Below, in pieces: positions 27,395-40,548 of a DNA stretch of 64,000 nucleotides. The DNA comes from Thalassotalea psychrophila. Lineage in GTDB: Bacteria; Pseudomonadota; Gammaproteobacteria; Enterobacterales; Alteromonadaceae. The notes under the pieces were generated by a model. The model saw only the letters and a program-made list of their open reading frames with translations, was not told the origin of the DNA and made no database searches. The translations under genes were made by a program, and so were the position numbers. Where the stretch lies: NCBI RefSeq assembly GCF_031583595.1, contig NZ_CP134145.1, positions 3,658,001 through 3,722,000 on the forward strand, written 5' to 3'. Every line of letters starts with the position of its first letter. The first letter of the stretch is position 1.

Positions 27395-28143
27395 AAACTC
27401 AATTCACTCATCCAATCTGTTATTTGTTGCATACTACTGTAAGCAGTCATATCTATTGTTAATGGCGTAACTGATGCAAAACCATTAGAGATTGCATGAA
27501 AATCAGTACCTTCACCGCAATCTAATTCATTACCTAAAGTGCCATACCAATATATATCGCGTTTCCACGGATCTGACATTTTACGCATGGTTTCGGCTTT
27601 ATGTCTATTGCCTAGTCGAGTCACTTTAACGCCCTTTAACTGCTCTAAAGGTAAATCAGGTACATTAATATTGATAATTTGGTCACTAGGTAATGGATGT
27701 TGTTTTAGCCGTTTAATAAATTTAGCAGCAACAATAGCCGCGGTTTGGTAGTGCTTTTGATCTTTCCCGACTAAAGAAACAGCAACAGCAGGTAACCCCA
27801 TATGTCGGCCTTCAGTTGCAGCAGCTACGGTTCCAGAATAAAGTACGTCATCACCTAGATTTGCACCATTGTTAATGCCAGCGACGACTAAGTCGGGTTG
27901 ACCATCAAAAATTTGACTTATACCTAAATGTACAGCATCCGTTGGCGTACCATTTACAGAGACAAAACCATTGGCTAAAGTTTCTGCTCGTAGTGGATTT
28001 AACAAGGTTAAAGAATTACTTGCCCCACTACAATTTCGATCTGGGGCTATAACTAAAGTTTCAGCAAATCTAGCTAACTCATCATTAAGAACCTTGATCC
28101 CCAATGCATTTACCCCATCATCATTACTGACTAATATTTTCAT
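27391..28143 (-). CDS. surE: 5'/3'-nucleotidase SurE
   Basis: SurE is a metal-dependent survival phosphatase acting on nucleoside monophosphates. The 250-residue sequence opens with [16 protein letters not shown], containing the metal-binding NDD. It continues with [15 protein letters not shown] and the [10 protein letters not shown] and [14 protein letters not shown] regions of the active site. It is followed with overlap by pcm and preceded by truD with a 15-base gap. Confidence 0.97.
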   Translation of the reverse strand: MKILVSNDDGVNALGIKVLNDELARFAETLVIAPDRNCSGASNSLTLLNPLRAETLANGFVSVNGTPTDAVHLGISQIFDGQPDLVVAGINNGANLGDDVLYSGTVAAATEGRHMGLPAVAVSLVGKDQKHYQTAAIVAAKFIKRLKQHPLPSDQIININVPDLPLEQLKGVKVTRLGNRHKAETMRKMSDPWKRDIYWYGTLGNELDCGEGTDFHAISNGFASVTPLTIDMTAYSSMQQITDWMSELSL

Positions 28144-28158
28144 CGTTAATTCTTTAAG

Positions 28159-29211
28159 TTAGTTATTTGGCTCAATATGGCTTTGTGAGATATCAGTATA
28201 TTGCAACAGCTCTCGTAAAATAGTGGTGGCATAACAGCCCGCAGGTAAAAAGAACGACAACTTTATGGCATCATCAATAACTTCTAATTGTCCGGACTCC
28301 AAAAATAAACTTATACTTCTGCGTTCTTGTTTTAAACCAAACTTTGCTAAGCCTTGACAAAACTCATTATAATTACTTGCTAAATCTTGCTCAAAATTCA
28401 AAGCTTGATTCGAAGTCGCTATATCCCCAGATCCCCAAAGCGGCGCAGTAATACTAATATCTTTTTCAGCTAGCCGCTTTGTTATCGCTTCATCAACTTC
28501 ATCTTGAGAAAAGATAGAGCGCGAACCACTGAGCATATAAACATCGCCATTCATTGAAGAACAAAAGTGCTCGCTTTCAATTCGTTCACTAACAAATTGA
28601 TTAAATAAAAATGACCTTGCAGCCGACAAATAAAAACCGCGTTTCTTCTTATCTTTTACTTTTTTACCATTAAACAGTTCACTCGCAGCAGTTAAGTTAT
28701 TACCTTGTTGGCCAAAGCGCTGTTCACCAAAGTAATTTGGAACGCCTGAAGATAGTATTTTATTCCATCTTTGCTTAATGTCTTCAATATCATCAATATT
28801 TCTAAGCATTAATTCAAAGCGATTACCAATTAATGCACCGGTTTTCAATTTCTTGTTATGACGTTTGTAAGATAATACTTCTACACCTTCGATATTTAAA
28901 TCGCTAAGATCATATTCAGTTTTGCCTGGCAGATGAATACCAAAGAATTGCTCTGTGACGGCATTTCTATCTTTCAATCCCGCGTAAGATACCAAAGCAT
29001 CTTTCACTTTAAAGTACTTGGCCAACTGGCGTGCAACAAATAAAGTATTAGCCCCTGTTTTGCGAATATGAATGATTAAATGTTCACCTTCGCCACCTGG
29101 CTCAAAAGGCAATATTTCATATACCTTAAAATCGTCAACACAACTGCGTAAATCACCACAACTCTTTGGCTTACCATACAAATAAGCAAGCTCGGTTACT
29201 GCATTAGTCAT
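28159..29211 (-). CDS. truD: tRNA pseudouridine(13) synthase TruD
   Basis: TruD converts uridine 13 of tRNA-Glu to pseudouridine. The catalytic aspartate lies in [14 protein letters not shown], and [14 protein letters not shown] matches the family. The longest frame begins 25 codons upstream, inside ispF. The ATG at 29209-29211 has GGGAG in front and gives the normal [15 protein letters not shown] start with 350 residues. It overlaps the end of ispF by 8 bases, so translation is probably coupled. Confidence 0.95.
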   Translation of the reverse strand: MTNAVTELAYLYGKPKSCGDLRSCVDDFKVYEILPFEPGGEGEHLIIHIRKTGANTLFVARQLAKYFKVKDALVSYAGLKDRNAVTEQFFGIHLPGKTEYDLSDLNIEGVEVLSYKRHNKKLKTGALIGNRFELMLRNIDDIEDIKQRWNKILSSGVPNYFGEQRFGQQGNNLTAASELFNGKKVKDKKKRGFYLSAARSFLFNQFVSERIESEHFCSSMNGDVYMLSGSRSIFSQDEVDEAITKRLAEKDISITAPLWGSGDIATSNQALNFEQDLASNYNEFCQGLAKFGLKQERRSISLFLESGQLEVIDDAIKLSFFLPAGCYATTILRELLQYTDISQSHIEPNN

Positions 29212-29701
29212 TACTACTCCCTTTAAATGAAGCAGGTTTAAGTAACACCACCGAATGTACAGAGATGCCTTCTTTTCTACCTTCAAAACCTAATTTTTCA
29301 GTTGTTGTCGCTTTTACGTTTACATTACCAATTTGCGTTTGTAGATCGTCACTAAGAATTTCTCTCATCGCTAATAGGTGTGGTGAGATTTTTGGTGCTT
29401 GCGCCACAATGGTAATGTCTACATTTCCAATTTTATAATTACGTTCCATCATTAAAGAAACAACATGACGTAATAAGATTCGGCTAGAAATGTTTTCATA
29501 ATCCGCATCGGTATCAGGAAAATGATTACCAATATCTGCAAGTGCTAACGCCCCTAAAATGGCATCACATAATGCATGAATAGCAACATCACCATCAGAG
29601 TGGGCAATAAAGCCATGTTCAAATTCTATATTAACACCGGCTAATACTATTGGTCCTGTGCCACCAAATTTATGAACATCAAAACCATGTCCTATGCGCA
29701 T
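29204..29701 (-). CDS. ispF: 2-C-methyl-D-erythritol 2,4-cyclodiphosphate synthase
   Basis: IspF cyclises CDP-methylerythritol phosphate in the non-mevalonate isoprenoid pathway. [13 protein letters not shown] holds the metal ligands (DVH), [19 protein letters not shown] is the signature segment, and [14 protein letters not shown] is the usual C-terminal segment. At 165 residues it is of normal length. It overlaps ispD by 10 bases upstream and truD by 8 downstream, in the conserved ftsB-ispD-ispF-truD order. Confidence 0.97.
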   Translation of the reverse strand: MRIGHGFDVHKFGGTGPIVLAGVNIEFEHGFIAHSDGDVAIHALCDAILGALALADIGNHFPDTDADYENISSRILLRHVVSLMMERNYKIGNVDITIVAQAPKISPHLLAMREILSDDLQTQIGNVNVKATTTEKLGFEGRKEGISVHSVVLLKPASFKGSSND

Positions 29702-30399
29702 GTTTCTTCCTTTTGCTGAGTTAAAATAAAAGCAGCTAAATTTAGATCTGAAGGACGAGTAATTTTAATATTATCTTCTCGGCCGCTAACAATAAAACTG
29801 TCAACATTGGCAAACTCCATCGCTGATGCTTCATCAGTTATTTCCACTCCAGACTGTAAAGCTAGTTCTATAGAGCGAGTTAATTGCTGATGCTTAAACA
29901 TTTGCGGTGTTTGCGCATGCCAAAGGTTATTTCGATTTTCGGTACTTTTAATTTGTTGATTCGTTTGACTACGTTTCATTGTATCTCTAACTGGAGTTGC
30001 TAAAATTGCACCAGTATCATGTTTAAAACAAAAATGAATTAACGCATCAATATCTTCATGGGTTAAGCAAGGCCGTGCGGCGTCATGCACTAATACCCAA
30101 GTTTGTTCATGCATAGCTTTAAGGCCAGCCAACACAGAGTCACTTCGTTCATTACCGCCAAGTACAGTGCTAACTTGAGAATTTTTAGATATATCTAATG
30201 TTGAAAACATACTATCGTGCTCAGCTAGAGCAACAATTACTTGGCCAATTCTTGGATGAGATAACAACCGTTCAATGGTGTGCTCAATAATACATCGGCC
30301 ATTAATTTTAAGGTACTGCTTAGGGATATTTTTACTCATGCGCTTACCAATACCAGCAGCAGGTAAAACAACATAAAGTGAGTCTGTATTAATATTCAA
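29692..30399 (-). CDS. ispD: 2-C-methyl-D-erythritol 4-phosphate cytidylyltransferase
   Basis: IspD adds CMP to methylerythritol phosphate. The 235-residue protein shows the nucleotide-binding start [31 protein letters not shown] and [10 protein letters not shown]. The gene starts 3 bases after ftsB and overlaps ispF, so the two isoprenoid steps are translated together. Confidence 0.96.
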   Translation of the reverse strand: MNINTDSLYVVLPAAGIGKRMSKNIPKQYLKINGRCIIEHTIERLLSHPRIGQVIVALAEHDSMFSTLDISKNSQVSTVLGGNERSDSVLAGLKAMHEQTWVLVHDAARPCLTHEDIDALIHFCFKHDTGAILATPVRDTMKRSQTNQQIKSTENRNNLWHAQTPQMFKHQQLTRSIELALQSGVEITDEASAMEFANVDSFIVSGREDNIKITRPSDLNLAAFILTQQKEETCA

Positions 30400-30401
30400 G
30401 G

Positions 30402-30680
30402 TTAATTCTCTGTGGGAATAATGCGGAAAAAAGTTTCGCCGTCTTTAATCATACCCAGCTCATTACGAGCCCGTTCTTCTACTGCTTGCAAGCCATTTTT
30501 AAGATCATCAATGTCAGCATAAATCAGCTTATTTCTTTGCTTAAGTTTATTATTGAGTTCTACTTGGCGAGCTACACTTTCTTTTAATTCGAGGTAATCA
30601 GGCACGCTGTTTTTTCCAAACCAAAGACGGTATTGGAGTAATACTAAAAAAAGCACCAGCAAAGCAGTGATTATTCGCAT
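30402..30680 (-). CDS. ftsB: Cell division protein FtsB
   Basis: FtsB is the small bitopic divisome protein that joins FtsL and FtsQ. The 92 residues comprise one N-terminal membrane segment (ITALLVLFLVLLQYRLWFG), a periplasmic coiled coil (residues about 30-65) and the C-terminal RARNELGMIKDGETFFRII motif typical of FtsB. It heads the ftsB-ispD-ispF-truD unit. Confidence 0.95.
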   Translation of the reverse strand: MRIITALLVLFLVLLQYRLWFGKNSVPDYLELKESVARQVELNNKLKQRNKLIYADIDDLKNGLQAVEERARNELGMIKDGETFFRIIPTEN

Positions 30681-30778
30681 AAAGGAATATATATAAATAT
30701 AATAATTATTATTGTGCTAACTATTATAAATACTAAGGATCACAAGTCCATTAATATTATTGCAAGTCTAATATGTTT

Positions 30779-31423
30779 TTAATTAAAAATGCTCGATTTC
30801 AAAGAGATTGGCAAACGCAAATTACGCCAGTTTATTTGGCAAGAAAGTAATAACTCTCTTAGTGGTAATGTGAGAGGTTGAGTTCGGCTGTTGCCCTGCC
30901 ACTGATGCCCGCTGCATGCCGCAGTGAACACTTTTTTGCTAGGCTTTAATAAAGTGTAATTTTCATATTTATTCGAAGGTGATTTATGCAAATAAAACCA
31001 ACCACAATAATTTGTTCTAAATCGTTGATTTTCTTCATCTACCCGGTCGATGCAATCAATCATAATACGAAATTTCTCGCGTTCTTTGATCAGTACAGGT
31101 ACGACTAAACCTAAACAAAGTTTATTGCTTTGATACCATTTTTGAATGTCGGCATCACTTTGTTCTTTAATGGGTAATTGTTTTGATTGTTTTTCGGTCC
31201 AACTGGCATTTTGCAAATCAAGTAAAAGTGGGCTTTGCACAGCTAACATTGAGCCAGCGGTTCGCTTCACGTAATAATTTAAGCTTTTCAAACGAGCTTG
31301 AATTTGTTCTTTACTGTTTAACTGAGCATTTGCTAACAGGTTTATTTCACGCTCATACAAAGCGCTACACAGTTCAGAAAACTGAGTAGAGTGCTCCAGT
31401 GCGTCAGATAATAAATCATGCAT
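30779..31423 (-). CDS. Hypothetical protein between ftsB and eno
   Basis: This 214-residue soluble protein has no family I recognise. The N-terminal half is helical (LLSDALEHSTQFSELCSALYEREINLLANAQ). The C-terminal half is mixed with several cysteines and aromatic residues (TNYCGWFYLHKSP, FTAACSGHQW). No signal peptide or membrane segment is visible. The ribosome site is weak. The good codon structure and the position in a conserved housekeeping block suggest a lineage-specific chromosomal gene, not transferred DNA. Confidence 0.7.
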   Translation of the reverse strand: MHDLLSDALEHSTQFSELCSALYEREINLLANAQLNSKEQIQARLKSLNYYVKRTAGSMLAVQSPLLLDLQNASWTEKQSKQLPIKEQSDADIQKWYQSNKLCLGLVVPVLIKEREKFRIMIDCIDRVDEENQRFRTNYCGWFYLHKSPSNKYENYTLLKPSKKVFTAACSGHQWQGNSRTQPLTLPLRELLLSCQINWRNLRLPISLKSSIFN

Positions 31424-31506
31424 TTACAGTACAGCTCAAAATAACTTCTAATTTAGGTTAAATAGTAACTAATCACATAATAGCCCATACTCGTAAGCTA
31501 TAAAAG

Positions 31507-31536
31507 AAAAAGGCTCTTCAATTGAAGAGCCTTTTA
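31507..31536 (-). terminator. eno terminator
   Basis: A perfect 22-base palindrome AGGCTCTTCAATTGAAGAGCCT starts at 31511. It is flanked by A and T runs and lies about 45 bases beyond the eno stop. The minus-strand tail reads TTTTTC. Confidence 0.85.
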
Positions 31537-31581
31537 AATATTTTACCTGCTAATTTATAAGCTTATAATAACTTTACGTTA

Positions 31582-32964
<1,383 letters not shown>

Positions 32965-33057
32965 TTAAATTTCACCTGTTCGAAAAATGTTTTTTTTCAT
33001 CTAACTGATCACCTTTTAAGCAACAGTTTACATCTAACAAACAAAGCTATAAAAACA

Positions 33058-33087
33058 ATAAAGCCGCATAATATATCGCGGCTTTAT
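33058..33087 (-). terminator. Probable pyrG terminator or attenuator
   Basis: AAAGCCGC (33060-33067) and GCGGCTTT (33078-33085) form an 8-base-pair stem just after the pyrG stop. The minus-strand tail is T-rich but interrupted (TTTATTGTTTTT), so some read-through into eno is possible. Confidence 0.6.
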
Positions 33088-33094
33088 ATCGTAG

Positions 33095-34753
<1,659 letters not shown>

Positions 34754-34958
34754 TTAACAGAAAATTGTTTATTTTAAGTAGATTTAACGTATAAATTTAC
34801 TTTCGCTACAAGTGTAGCAGGACGGGGCGATATTGTAGCAAAAGAGAAGCCTTTCAACAATAAAGATTTTATACCTATATCTATATAATTTTGCTATAAG
34901 ATTAATATAATAAAAATTAGTGATTTTTTACAATAATCCAACTTAAATGAAGGGGCTT

Positions 34959-35378
34959 ATGTGGTATCAACAACAAATTATACTTAAGGCGAAAAGCCGA
35001 GGTTTTCATTTAATTGATGATGAAATAAATGGCCAACTGCTGCAAATTAAAAATATAGAAGCCGGTTTACTACATTTATTTTTGCAGCATACTTCAGCAT
35101 CTTTAACAATAAATGAAAATGCCGATCCTACAGTTCTTGGAGACTTAGAGCGACACTTTAATAAATTCGTTCCAGAAAATGCCCTCTACTACCAGCATGA
35201 TTATGAAGGCTCAGATGACATGCCTGCACATATTAAATGCTCAACTTTAGGATGCCAATTAACCATTCCAATCTCAAATGGCCAATTAGCTTTGGGGACA
35301 TGGCAAGGAGTTTATCTGTGTGAGCACCGAAATCACGCGTCGCAACGAAGGGTCATTGCAACATTACATGGTGAATGA
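34959..35378 (+). CDS. yjbQ: YjbQ/UPF0047 family protein
   Basis: The 139-residue protein belongs to the secondary thiamine-phosphate synthase/YjbQ family. It has [34 protein letters not shown] and [12 protein letters not shown], which carry the conserved histidines of the putative active site. Members have weak thiamine-phosphate synthase activity, but the true role is unclear. The ATG at 34959 is chosen over the one four codons upstream because AAGGGG lies in between, at proper spacing. It is the only plus-strand gene between mutS and barA. Confidence 0.88.
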   Translation: MWYQQQIILKAKSRGFHLIDDEINGQLLQIKNIEAGLLHLFLQHTSASLTINENADPTVLGDLERHFNKFVPENALYYQHDYEGSDDMPAHIKCSTLGCQLTIPISNGQLALGTWQGVYLCEHRNHASQRRVIATLHGE

Positions 35379-35409
35379 TTATGTTCTGAAAGCATCGTTG
35401 CTATTTTTA

Positions 35410-36021
35410 TTAGTCTTTATAACCCCAAGGTGCACTTGGTGGAGTAATAGGTTTAGTTAAATCAAAATCAACTCTAAACTCGCGCCCTTCTCTAACCATT
35501 CGGTAGGTAAATTGCTTTGGATATATATACATTTGCCATGTATTGCCATTAGATTGTGGAATACCTTGACTGACAAACAATTCTTTTGAATATTGATCAG
35601 CTGGAAATGATTGCACTTGCGCCCACCCCGCGTCCAATGTATGACCGCCATACATAGTGGAAACATCACTGCTGCCATCTTTGTGACGATGATCATGTTT
35701 TAACGACAAACCACTGCCTGTTTTAGTTATTATCCAAGTACGAGATGAGTCAGATCCAACATGAAAAGGCACTTGTAATTCAGTGTCCGTACACTTTCTA
35801 ACATGCATGATTAGTGCTTTATTAGCAAAACTGTCTGACGAGGAATTATCTACAGTAACTTTACCCGCAAATGCTTTACCACAATGTTGTTTTATATTAC
35901 TAAAAAAGGCATCTTGGCTTTTAATCGAGACCAATGGTGCTTCAGAATTAGCTGATAAGTGAAAGCTTACACTTGCTAGTGTTGTGGTAAGTAGAGTAAT
36001 AAATGTTGCTGTTTTATTCAT
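35410..36021 (-). CDS. Hypothetical exported protein
   Basis: The 203-residue protein has a signal peptide (MNKTATFITLLTTTLASVSFHLSA, cut near residue 25). The mature part has paired cysteines (IKQHCGKAF, HVRKCTD) and a beta-rich C-terminus ending APWGYKD, with SLKHDHRHKDGS in the middle. I know similar unnamed periplasmic proteins in marine Gammaproteobacteria but no assigned function. It lies 9 bases downstream of mazG on the same strand and is probably co-transcribed. Confidence 0.7.
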   Translation of the reverse strand: MNKTATFITLLTTTLASVSFHLSANSEAPLVSIKSQDAFFSNIKQHCGKAFAGKVTVDNSSSDSFANKALIMHVRKCTDTELQVPFHVGSDSSRTWIITKTGSGLSLKHDHRHKDGSSDVSTMYGGHTLDAGWAQVQSFPADQYSKELFVSQGIPQSNGNTWQMYIYPKQFTYRMVREGREFRVDFDLTKPITPPSAPWGYKD

Positions 36022-36030
36022 AATAAATTC

Positions 36031-36837
36031 CTATGCTAATTTGGCTTGTAGCCAAAGCTCTTCAAGCTCAATTAAAGTCGATTGCTTAATATCAAGCCTG
36101 TTATCAAAATGATATTGTTCGATAAAGTTAAAACGTTTGGTGAATTTCCGACTTGCTTGGCGAAGTAGTTGCTCTGGATCTTGCTCTGCATGACGAGCTA
36201 AGTTAACCACGGCAAATAACAAGTCTCCAATTTCTTCTGCAACTAATTCATTATTTACATTAGTAGCTAAAAGTTCATCTTCAACTTCGAGTACTTCTTC
36301 TTTTACTTTAGCTAGCACATCTTCAATATTGTCCCAGTCAAAGCCAACATGAGCACAGCGTTTTTGAATTTTTGCAGCTTGTGATAAAGCAGGTAACGCT
36401 TTAGGTATATCATCTAAAACTGAGGTTTGCTTGCTCTTGTCTCTGCTTTTTTGATTGCGCTCTTTTGCCTTTTCATTCTCCCAATTAGCTTTTATTTCAT
36501 CTTCAGATATAAAGTCTGAATTAGAGAATACATGCGGGTGACGGCGAATGAGCTTTTCACAAATGGCACTAACTACATCGGCAAAATTAAACCTTTGTTC
36601 TTCTTTACCTAATTGGGCATAAAAAACGACTTGAAATAACAAGTCACCAAGTTCTTTCTCAAGTTCCTCGAAGTCATTACATTCAATTGCTTCGGCAACT
36701 TCAAACGCTTCTTCTAGAGTATAAGGTACTACTGTTTGAAAGCTTTGCTTGAGATCCCAAGGACAACCTTTAACCGGATCTCTCAGCTGACTCATGATCC
36801 AAACTAGTTTCTCAATTGAAGCAGGACTGTTTAACAT
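36031..36837 (-). CDS. mazG: Nucleoside triphosphate pyrophosphohydrolase MazG
   Basis: MazG hydrolyses nucleoside triphosphates and helps clear damaged or signalling nucleotides. Two tandem MazG domains are visible: the first with YTLEEAFEVAEAIE and KELGDLLFQVVFYAQ, the second with KEEVLEVEDELLA and EEIGDLLFAVVNLARH, each giving the ExxE...ExxD metal site. The DPVKGCPWDLKQSF start is typical. It lies 32 bases downstream of relA, a conserved pairing linked to stringent response control. Confidence 0.96.
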   Translation of the reverse strand: MLNSPASIEKLVWIMSQLRDPVKGCPWDLKQSFQTVVPYTLEEAFEVAEAIECNDFEELEKELGDLLFQVVFYAQLGKEEQRFNFADVVSAICEKLIRRHPHVFSNSDFISEDEIKANWENEKAKERNQKSRDKSKQTSVLDDIPKALPALSQAAKIQKRCAHVGFDWDNIEDVLAKVKEEVLEVEDELLATNVNNELVAEEIGDLLFAVVNLARHAEQDPEQLLRQASRKFTKRFNFIEQYHFDNRLDIKQSTLIELEELWLQAKLA

Positions 36838-36869
36838 TAAAACTCCATTATTGTTATTAGCAATTTTAA

Positions 36870-39065
36870 CTAACTGCGAAGACGCTTCACACTAATTACA
36901 TCATCAAGTTGATCAATTTTACTTACAAGTCGTTCTAAAACTTGCGCGCTGGCAAGCTCCAATTTAAATTGCATGATATATACACGGTGCTTGTTGTCCA
37001 TACGAGATGACATATCCAACACATTTACTTTTTCATTAGCAATAATGGTCGTAACATCTCGTAGCAGACCTTGTCGGTCACCAGCGGATATTTGAATTGC
37101 GACTTGATAGTTTTGCTGAATTTTATCACCCCATTGCACGTCAACTACTCGCTCAGGCGAATGCTTCAAAGAATTTTGCAGTTGCTCACAATCACTTCGA
37201 TGGACCGATATTCCACGGCCTTGGGTAATAAACCCTTGAATATTATCTCCAGGCACTGGCTGACAGCACTTGGCCATGTGAGTGAGTAAATTACCTACAC
37301 CTGAAACGGTGATGCCATTGCTATCCACCTGCTGCTTTTCAGTTTGTTGGCGGATCACCATTTTAGGATCTATTTCAGCCGCAGGTTTTAGCTTATCAAG
37401 TTGAAATTGAAGTTGGTGTACGACCTGTAAAACTTTAACTTGGCCACTGCCAATTACCGCATATAAATCGTTAAGATTATTTACATTAAAGCGTTTTAAA
37501 ATTGGATTAAAATCAATATCTCCAAGTTCATGACGTTGTAATTCAAGCTCTAAGGTCTCTTTACCTGCTTGAACGTGTTTATCTTTGTCTAGATGTTTGA
37601 AAAATGCCTGTACTTTAGAACGAGAGCGAGAGCTGTGTAAATAACCTAACCCGGGGTTTAACCAGTCCCGGCTAGGATTTGGTTGTTTGCTAGTTAATAT
37701 CTCTAATTGCTCACCGGTCTTTAATTTATATGTAAACGGGACTATTCGTCCGGCAACCTTCGCACCAATACAACAATGCCCTACATTAGAGTGTATATAG
37801 TAAGCAAAATCTAACGGCGTAGAGCCATTAGGCATATCAATAACATCGCCATTAGGTGTGAAAACATAAATTCTATCTTCAAATACCTCATTACGCAGTT
37901 CATCAACCAGCTCTTCTGAGCCAGAAACATCTTCTTGCCATTGCAATAGTTTACGTAACCAATTTACTTTTTCATCAAAACTTCCTGCTTTGCCACTAGC
38001 GTTTCCTTCCTTATAACGCCAATGCGCGGCGACTCCCAACTCAGCATCATCGTGCATTTGCTGAGTACGAATTTGCACTTCGACTGATTTCCCCTCTGGA
38101 CCTAGCACAACAGTATGTATAGATTGATAGCCATTAGGTTTAGGAGTGGCAACATAATCATCAAACTCACTTGCAAGGTGCTTCCAGCTAGTATGAACTA
38201 CTCCTAAGGCACCGTAACAGTCTTGCAATTCATCTACCACAACACGAATTGCTCTAACATCAAACAGTTGATCAAAGTCTAATGACTTTTGCTGCATTTT
38301 TTTCCAGATACTGTAGATATGTTTTGGGCGACCATAAACATTGCCCTTTATGTTTAACAGATCTAATTGTCGTTGGATATTTTCAACAAAGTCACTCATA
38401 TACTGTTCACGAACTAAGCGCTTATCATCAAGTAGCTTGGCAATTTTTTTATAAGTATTAGGATGCAAATAACGAAATGAGATATCTTCAAGTTCCCATT
38501 TTAATTGTCCTATGCCTAATCGGTTGGCTAAAGGAGCATAAATGCTAGCGCTTTCTTTGGCTGCTAGCACCCTACTTTCTTCATCGGCAGTTTTAACAAA
38601 ACGTAAATTACATACTCGCTCAGCCAATTTAATTACTACGGCACGAACATCTTCAACCATGGATAGTAACATTTTACGGAGATTATCAATTTGACCACTG
38701 GCTAATTGAGCCCCGTTAGGTTGCTGTAAGCTGCGAATTGCATCCATTTGATTTACGCCTTTTACCAAGGTGTAAATTGCTTTGCCATAGGTTTCCTCGA
38801 TTAGATCTAAACCTATTATGTCGGTCTCGATTAAAGGCACAATCATTGCTGCTGATAATGAATCTTTGTCCATATTCAAACCGGCTAGAATTTCTACCAT
38901 CTCTAAGGCTTTTTGTTGGCACAATAAATTTTCATTAAAATGAACATGTAATCTAAGCCACAATTCCTCTAGGGCCTTATGTTTTTGTTCATTAATATCT
39001 AACTCTGCCAACCAAGTATCAAAATTCTCGGTTGAAAGCTGGTGAGATTTCCTCACTGAAACCAT
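36870..39065 (-). CDS. relA: (p)ppGpp synthetase RelA
   Basis: RelA makes the alarmone on stalled ribosomes. The order in 731 residues is: N-terminal degenerate HD region, synthetase domain (about 230-370, with YGRPKHIYSIWKKM, DQLFDVRAIRV, PNGYQSIHT and EVQIRTQQMH), TGS domain (about 400-470, RIYVFTPNGDVIDMPNGSTP), helical and zinc-finger-type region (HMAKCCQPVPGD) and a C-terminal ACT domain. The lack of an intact HD hydrolase signature and the length favour RelA over SpoT. It lies between rlmD and mazG, as in E. coli. Confidence 0.96.
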   Translation of the reverse strand: MVSVRKSHQLSTENFDTWLAELDINEQKHKALEELWLRLHVHFNENLLCQQKALEMVEILAGLNMDKDSLSAAMIVPLIETDIIGLDLIEETYGKAIYTLVKGVNQMDAIRSLQQPNGAQLASGQIDNLRKMLLSMVEDVRAVVIKLAERVCNLRFVKTADEESRVLAAKESASIYAPLANRLGIGQLKWELEDISFRYLHPNTYKKIAKLLDDKRLVREQYMSDFVENIQRQLDLLNIKGNVYGRPKHIYSIWKKMQQKSLDFDQLFDVRAIRVVVDELQDCYGALGVVHTSWKHLASEFDDYVATPKPNGYQSIHTVVLGPEGKSVEVQIRTQQMHDDAELGVAAHWRYKEGNASGKAGSFDEKVNWLRKLLQWQEDVSGSEELVDELRNEVFEDRIYVFTPNGDVIDMPNGSTPLDFAYYIHSNVGHCCIGAKVAGRIVPFTYKLKTGEQLEILTSKQPNPSRDWLNPGLGYLHSSRSRSKVQAFFKHLDKDKHVQAGKETLELELQRHELGDIDFNPILKRFNVNNLNDLYAVIGSGQVKVLQVVHQLQFQLDKLKPAAEIDPKMVIRQQTEKQQVDSNGITVSGVGNLLTHMAKCCQPVPGDNIQGFITQGRGISVHRSDCEQLQNSLKHSPERVVDVQWGDKIQQNYQVAIQISAGDRQGLLRDVTTIIANEKVNVLDMSSRMDNKHRVYIMQFKLELASAQVLERLVSKIDQLDDVISVKRLRS

Positions 39066-39120
39066 GAGTTTTCCTATCTAAGTTTTTTAAAATAAAACAA
39101 TAAAGTAAAATTGCTATAGC

Positions 39121-40455
39121 CTAAGGGCGTACAAACAAAGCCATTGTCTCAACATGTCTGGTTTGACTAAACATATCCATTAAGCATATCTTGCTTAGGG
39201 TAAAGCCGTTATCAAGTAATATTTTCGTGTCTCTCGCCATAGTAGCGGCATCGCAGGAAACATAAAGTACAGTTTTCACATTAAGTTCTACAATGTTTTT
39301 TACCGCATTATATGCACCAGCTCTCGCTGGATCTAATACAACTTTGTTAATTATATTTTCATTATTTGCATTTAACCAAGGCCAATCATTATTTTCGGCA
39401 TTTAAGTCTGCTTGATAAAATTGGCAGTTAGATAATTGGTTAGATTGAGCATTCATTGCAGCTCGGTCAACCATATCTTGTACGCCTTCTACGCCAACAA
39501 TGGCATTAACTCGCTTAGCAATCGGTAAACTGAAATTACCAAGTCCACAAAATAAATCGAGAACATTATCATTCGCATCGAGTTCTAACCATTGAATTGC
39601 TTGGTTAACCATTTTGGCATTTAAATTTATATTAACTTGCACAAAATCTGTAGTAGTAAATTGTAATTCACAACCACTTACTTTGTAACTTAAGTAATTA
39701 TCATTCTGCGGTTCGAGAAAATGTAAACCATCATCTTGTTGAAGCGCTACTTGGTATGGTTTGTGCAAATTAAAGTTGTGTAATTTCTGCTTGTCATTAT
39801 TACTTAGCTTTCTTACTTGTCTAAAAATAACTACTGATACTTCAGCCTTAATAACCTCAATATGTGAAATAGCTTGTTTGCTACTAAAACTGTTTATTAG
39901 AGCTACAAAATCTGAAAACTCATCAGCAAAAGTCTCTGGCAGTACCGGGCATCTTTTAATTGGTGTTAACACATTAGAACTTTTTTGACGAAAACCAACT
40001 GTGGCTTCGTTTAATTTATTGTATTGAACACCAATTCTTGCTTTACGGCGGTAATGCCAAATATCAGCATGTAGCGCGGGTTGCCAAGGCAAATGCTCAA
40101 TATTACTGTTTCGGTGAAATAAATCACTTATTTTCTGCTGCTTAAAGGCTAGCTGACCTTCGTAGTCTAAATGCTGTAAATCACAACCTCCACATTGATA
40201 GAAGTGCTTGCAGATAGGTGTAACTCTATTAGTAGCAACAACTAATACTTTTTTTGTTTTAGCTCGTAAATATTTTGACTTTTCTTCTGTTACTTTAATT
40301 TCTACGGTTTCACCTGGCAGTGCCGACTCAACAAAAATAGGCTTCTTACCCTGACGCGCAACACCATCACCGTTCATATCTAGACTGTTAATCTCAACAG
40401 TTAACTGCTGATTCAGATTTTTATTTACAGCTTTGGGTTTATAAAAATTAACCAT
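39121..40455 (-). CDS. rlmD: 23S rRNA (uracil1939-C5)-methyltransferase RlmD
   Basis: The 444-residue enzyme methylates U1939 of 23S rRNA. It has an N-terminal TRAM domain (about 15-70), iron-sulfur cluster cysteines in CKHFYQCGGCDLQH plus a further cysteine downstream, the S-adenosylmethionine site NVLDLFCGLGNFSLPIA, DPARAGAYN, and the catalytic cysteine in VLYVSCDAAT. It is the first gene of the rlmD-relA-mazG group and diverges from barA. Confidence 0.95.
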   Translation of the reverse strand: MVNFYKPKAVNKNLNQQLTVEINSLDMNGDGVARQGKKPIFVESALPGETVEIKVTEEKSKYLRAKTKKVLVVATNRVTPICKHFYQCGGCDLQHLDYEGQLAFKQQKISDLFHRNSNIEHLPWQPALHADIWHYRRKARIGVQYNKLNEATVGFRQKSSNVLTPIKRCPVLPETFADEFSDFVALINSFSSKQAISHIEVIKAEVSVVIFRQVRKLSNNDKQKLHNFNLHKPYQVALQQDDGLHFLEPQNDNYLSYKVSGCELQFTTTDFVQVNINLNAKMVNQAIQWLELDANDNVLDLFCGLGNFSLPIAKRVNAIVGVEGVQDMVDRAAMNAQSNQLSNCQFYQADLNAENNDWPWLNANNENIINKVVLDPARAGAYNAVKNIVELNVKTVLYVSCDAATMARDTKILLDNGFTLSKICLMDMFSQTRHVETMALFVRP

Positions 40456-40548
40456 TTATTATCCAGTTACTCTACAAGTTTCATTAAAAAAGTGCCATTA
40501 TTGAAAAAGACCTAAAAAAATAATTTTAACACGAATAAGAGCTTAATT

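Noticed and set aside
35457..35696. Second frame within the exported protein gene at 35410
   Set aside because: It is fully inside that gene on the same strand, with no ribosome site.
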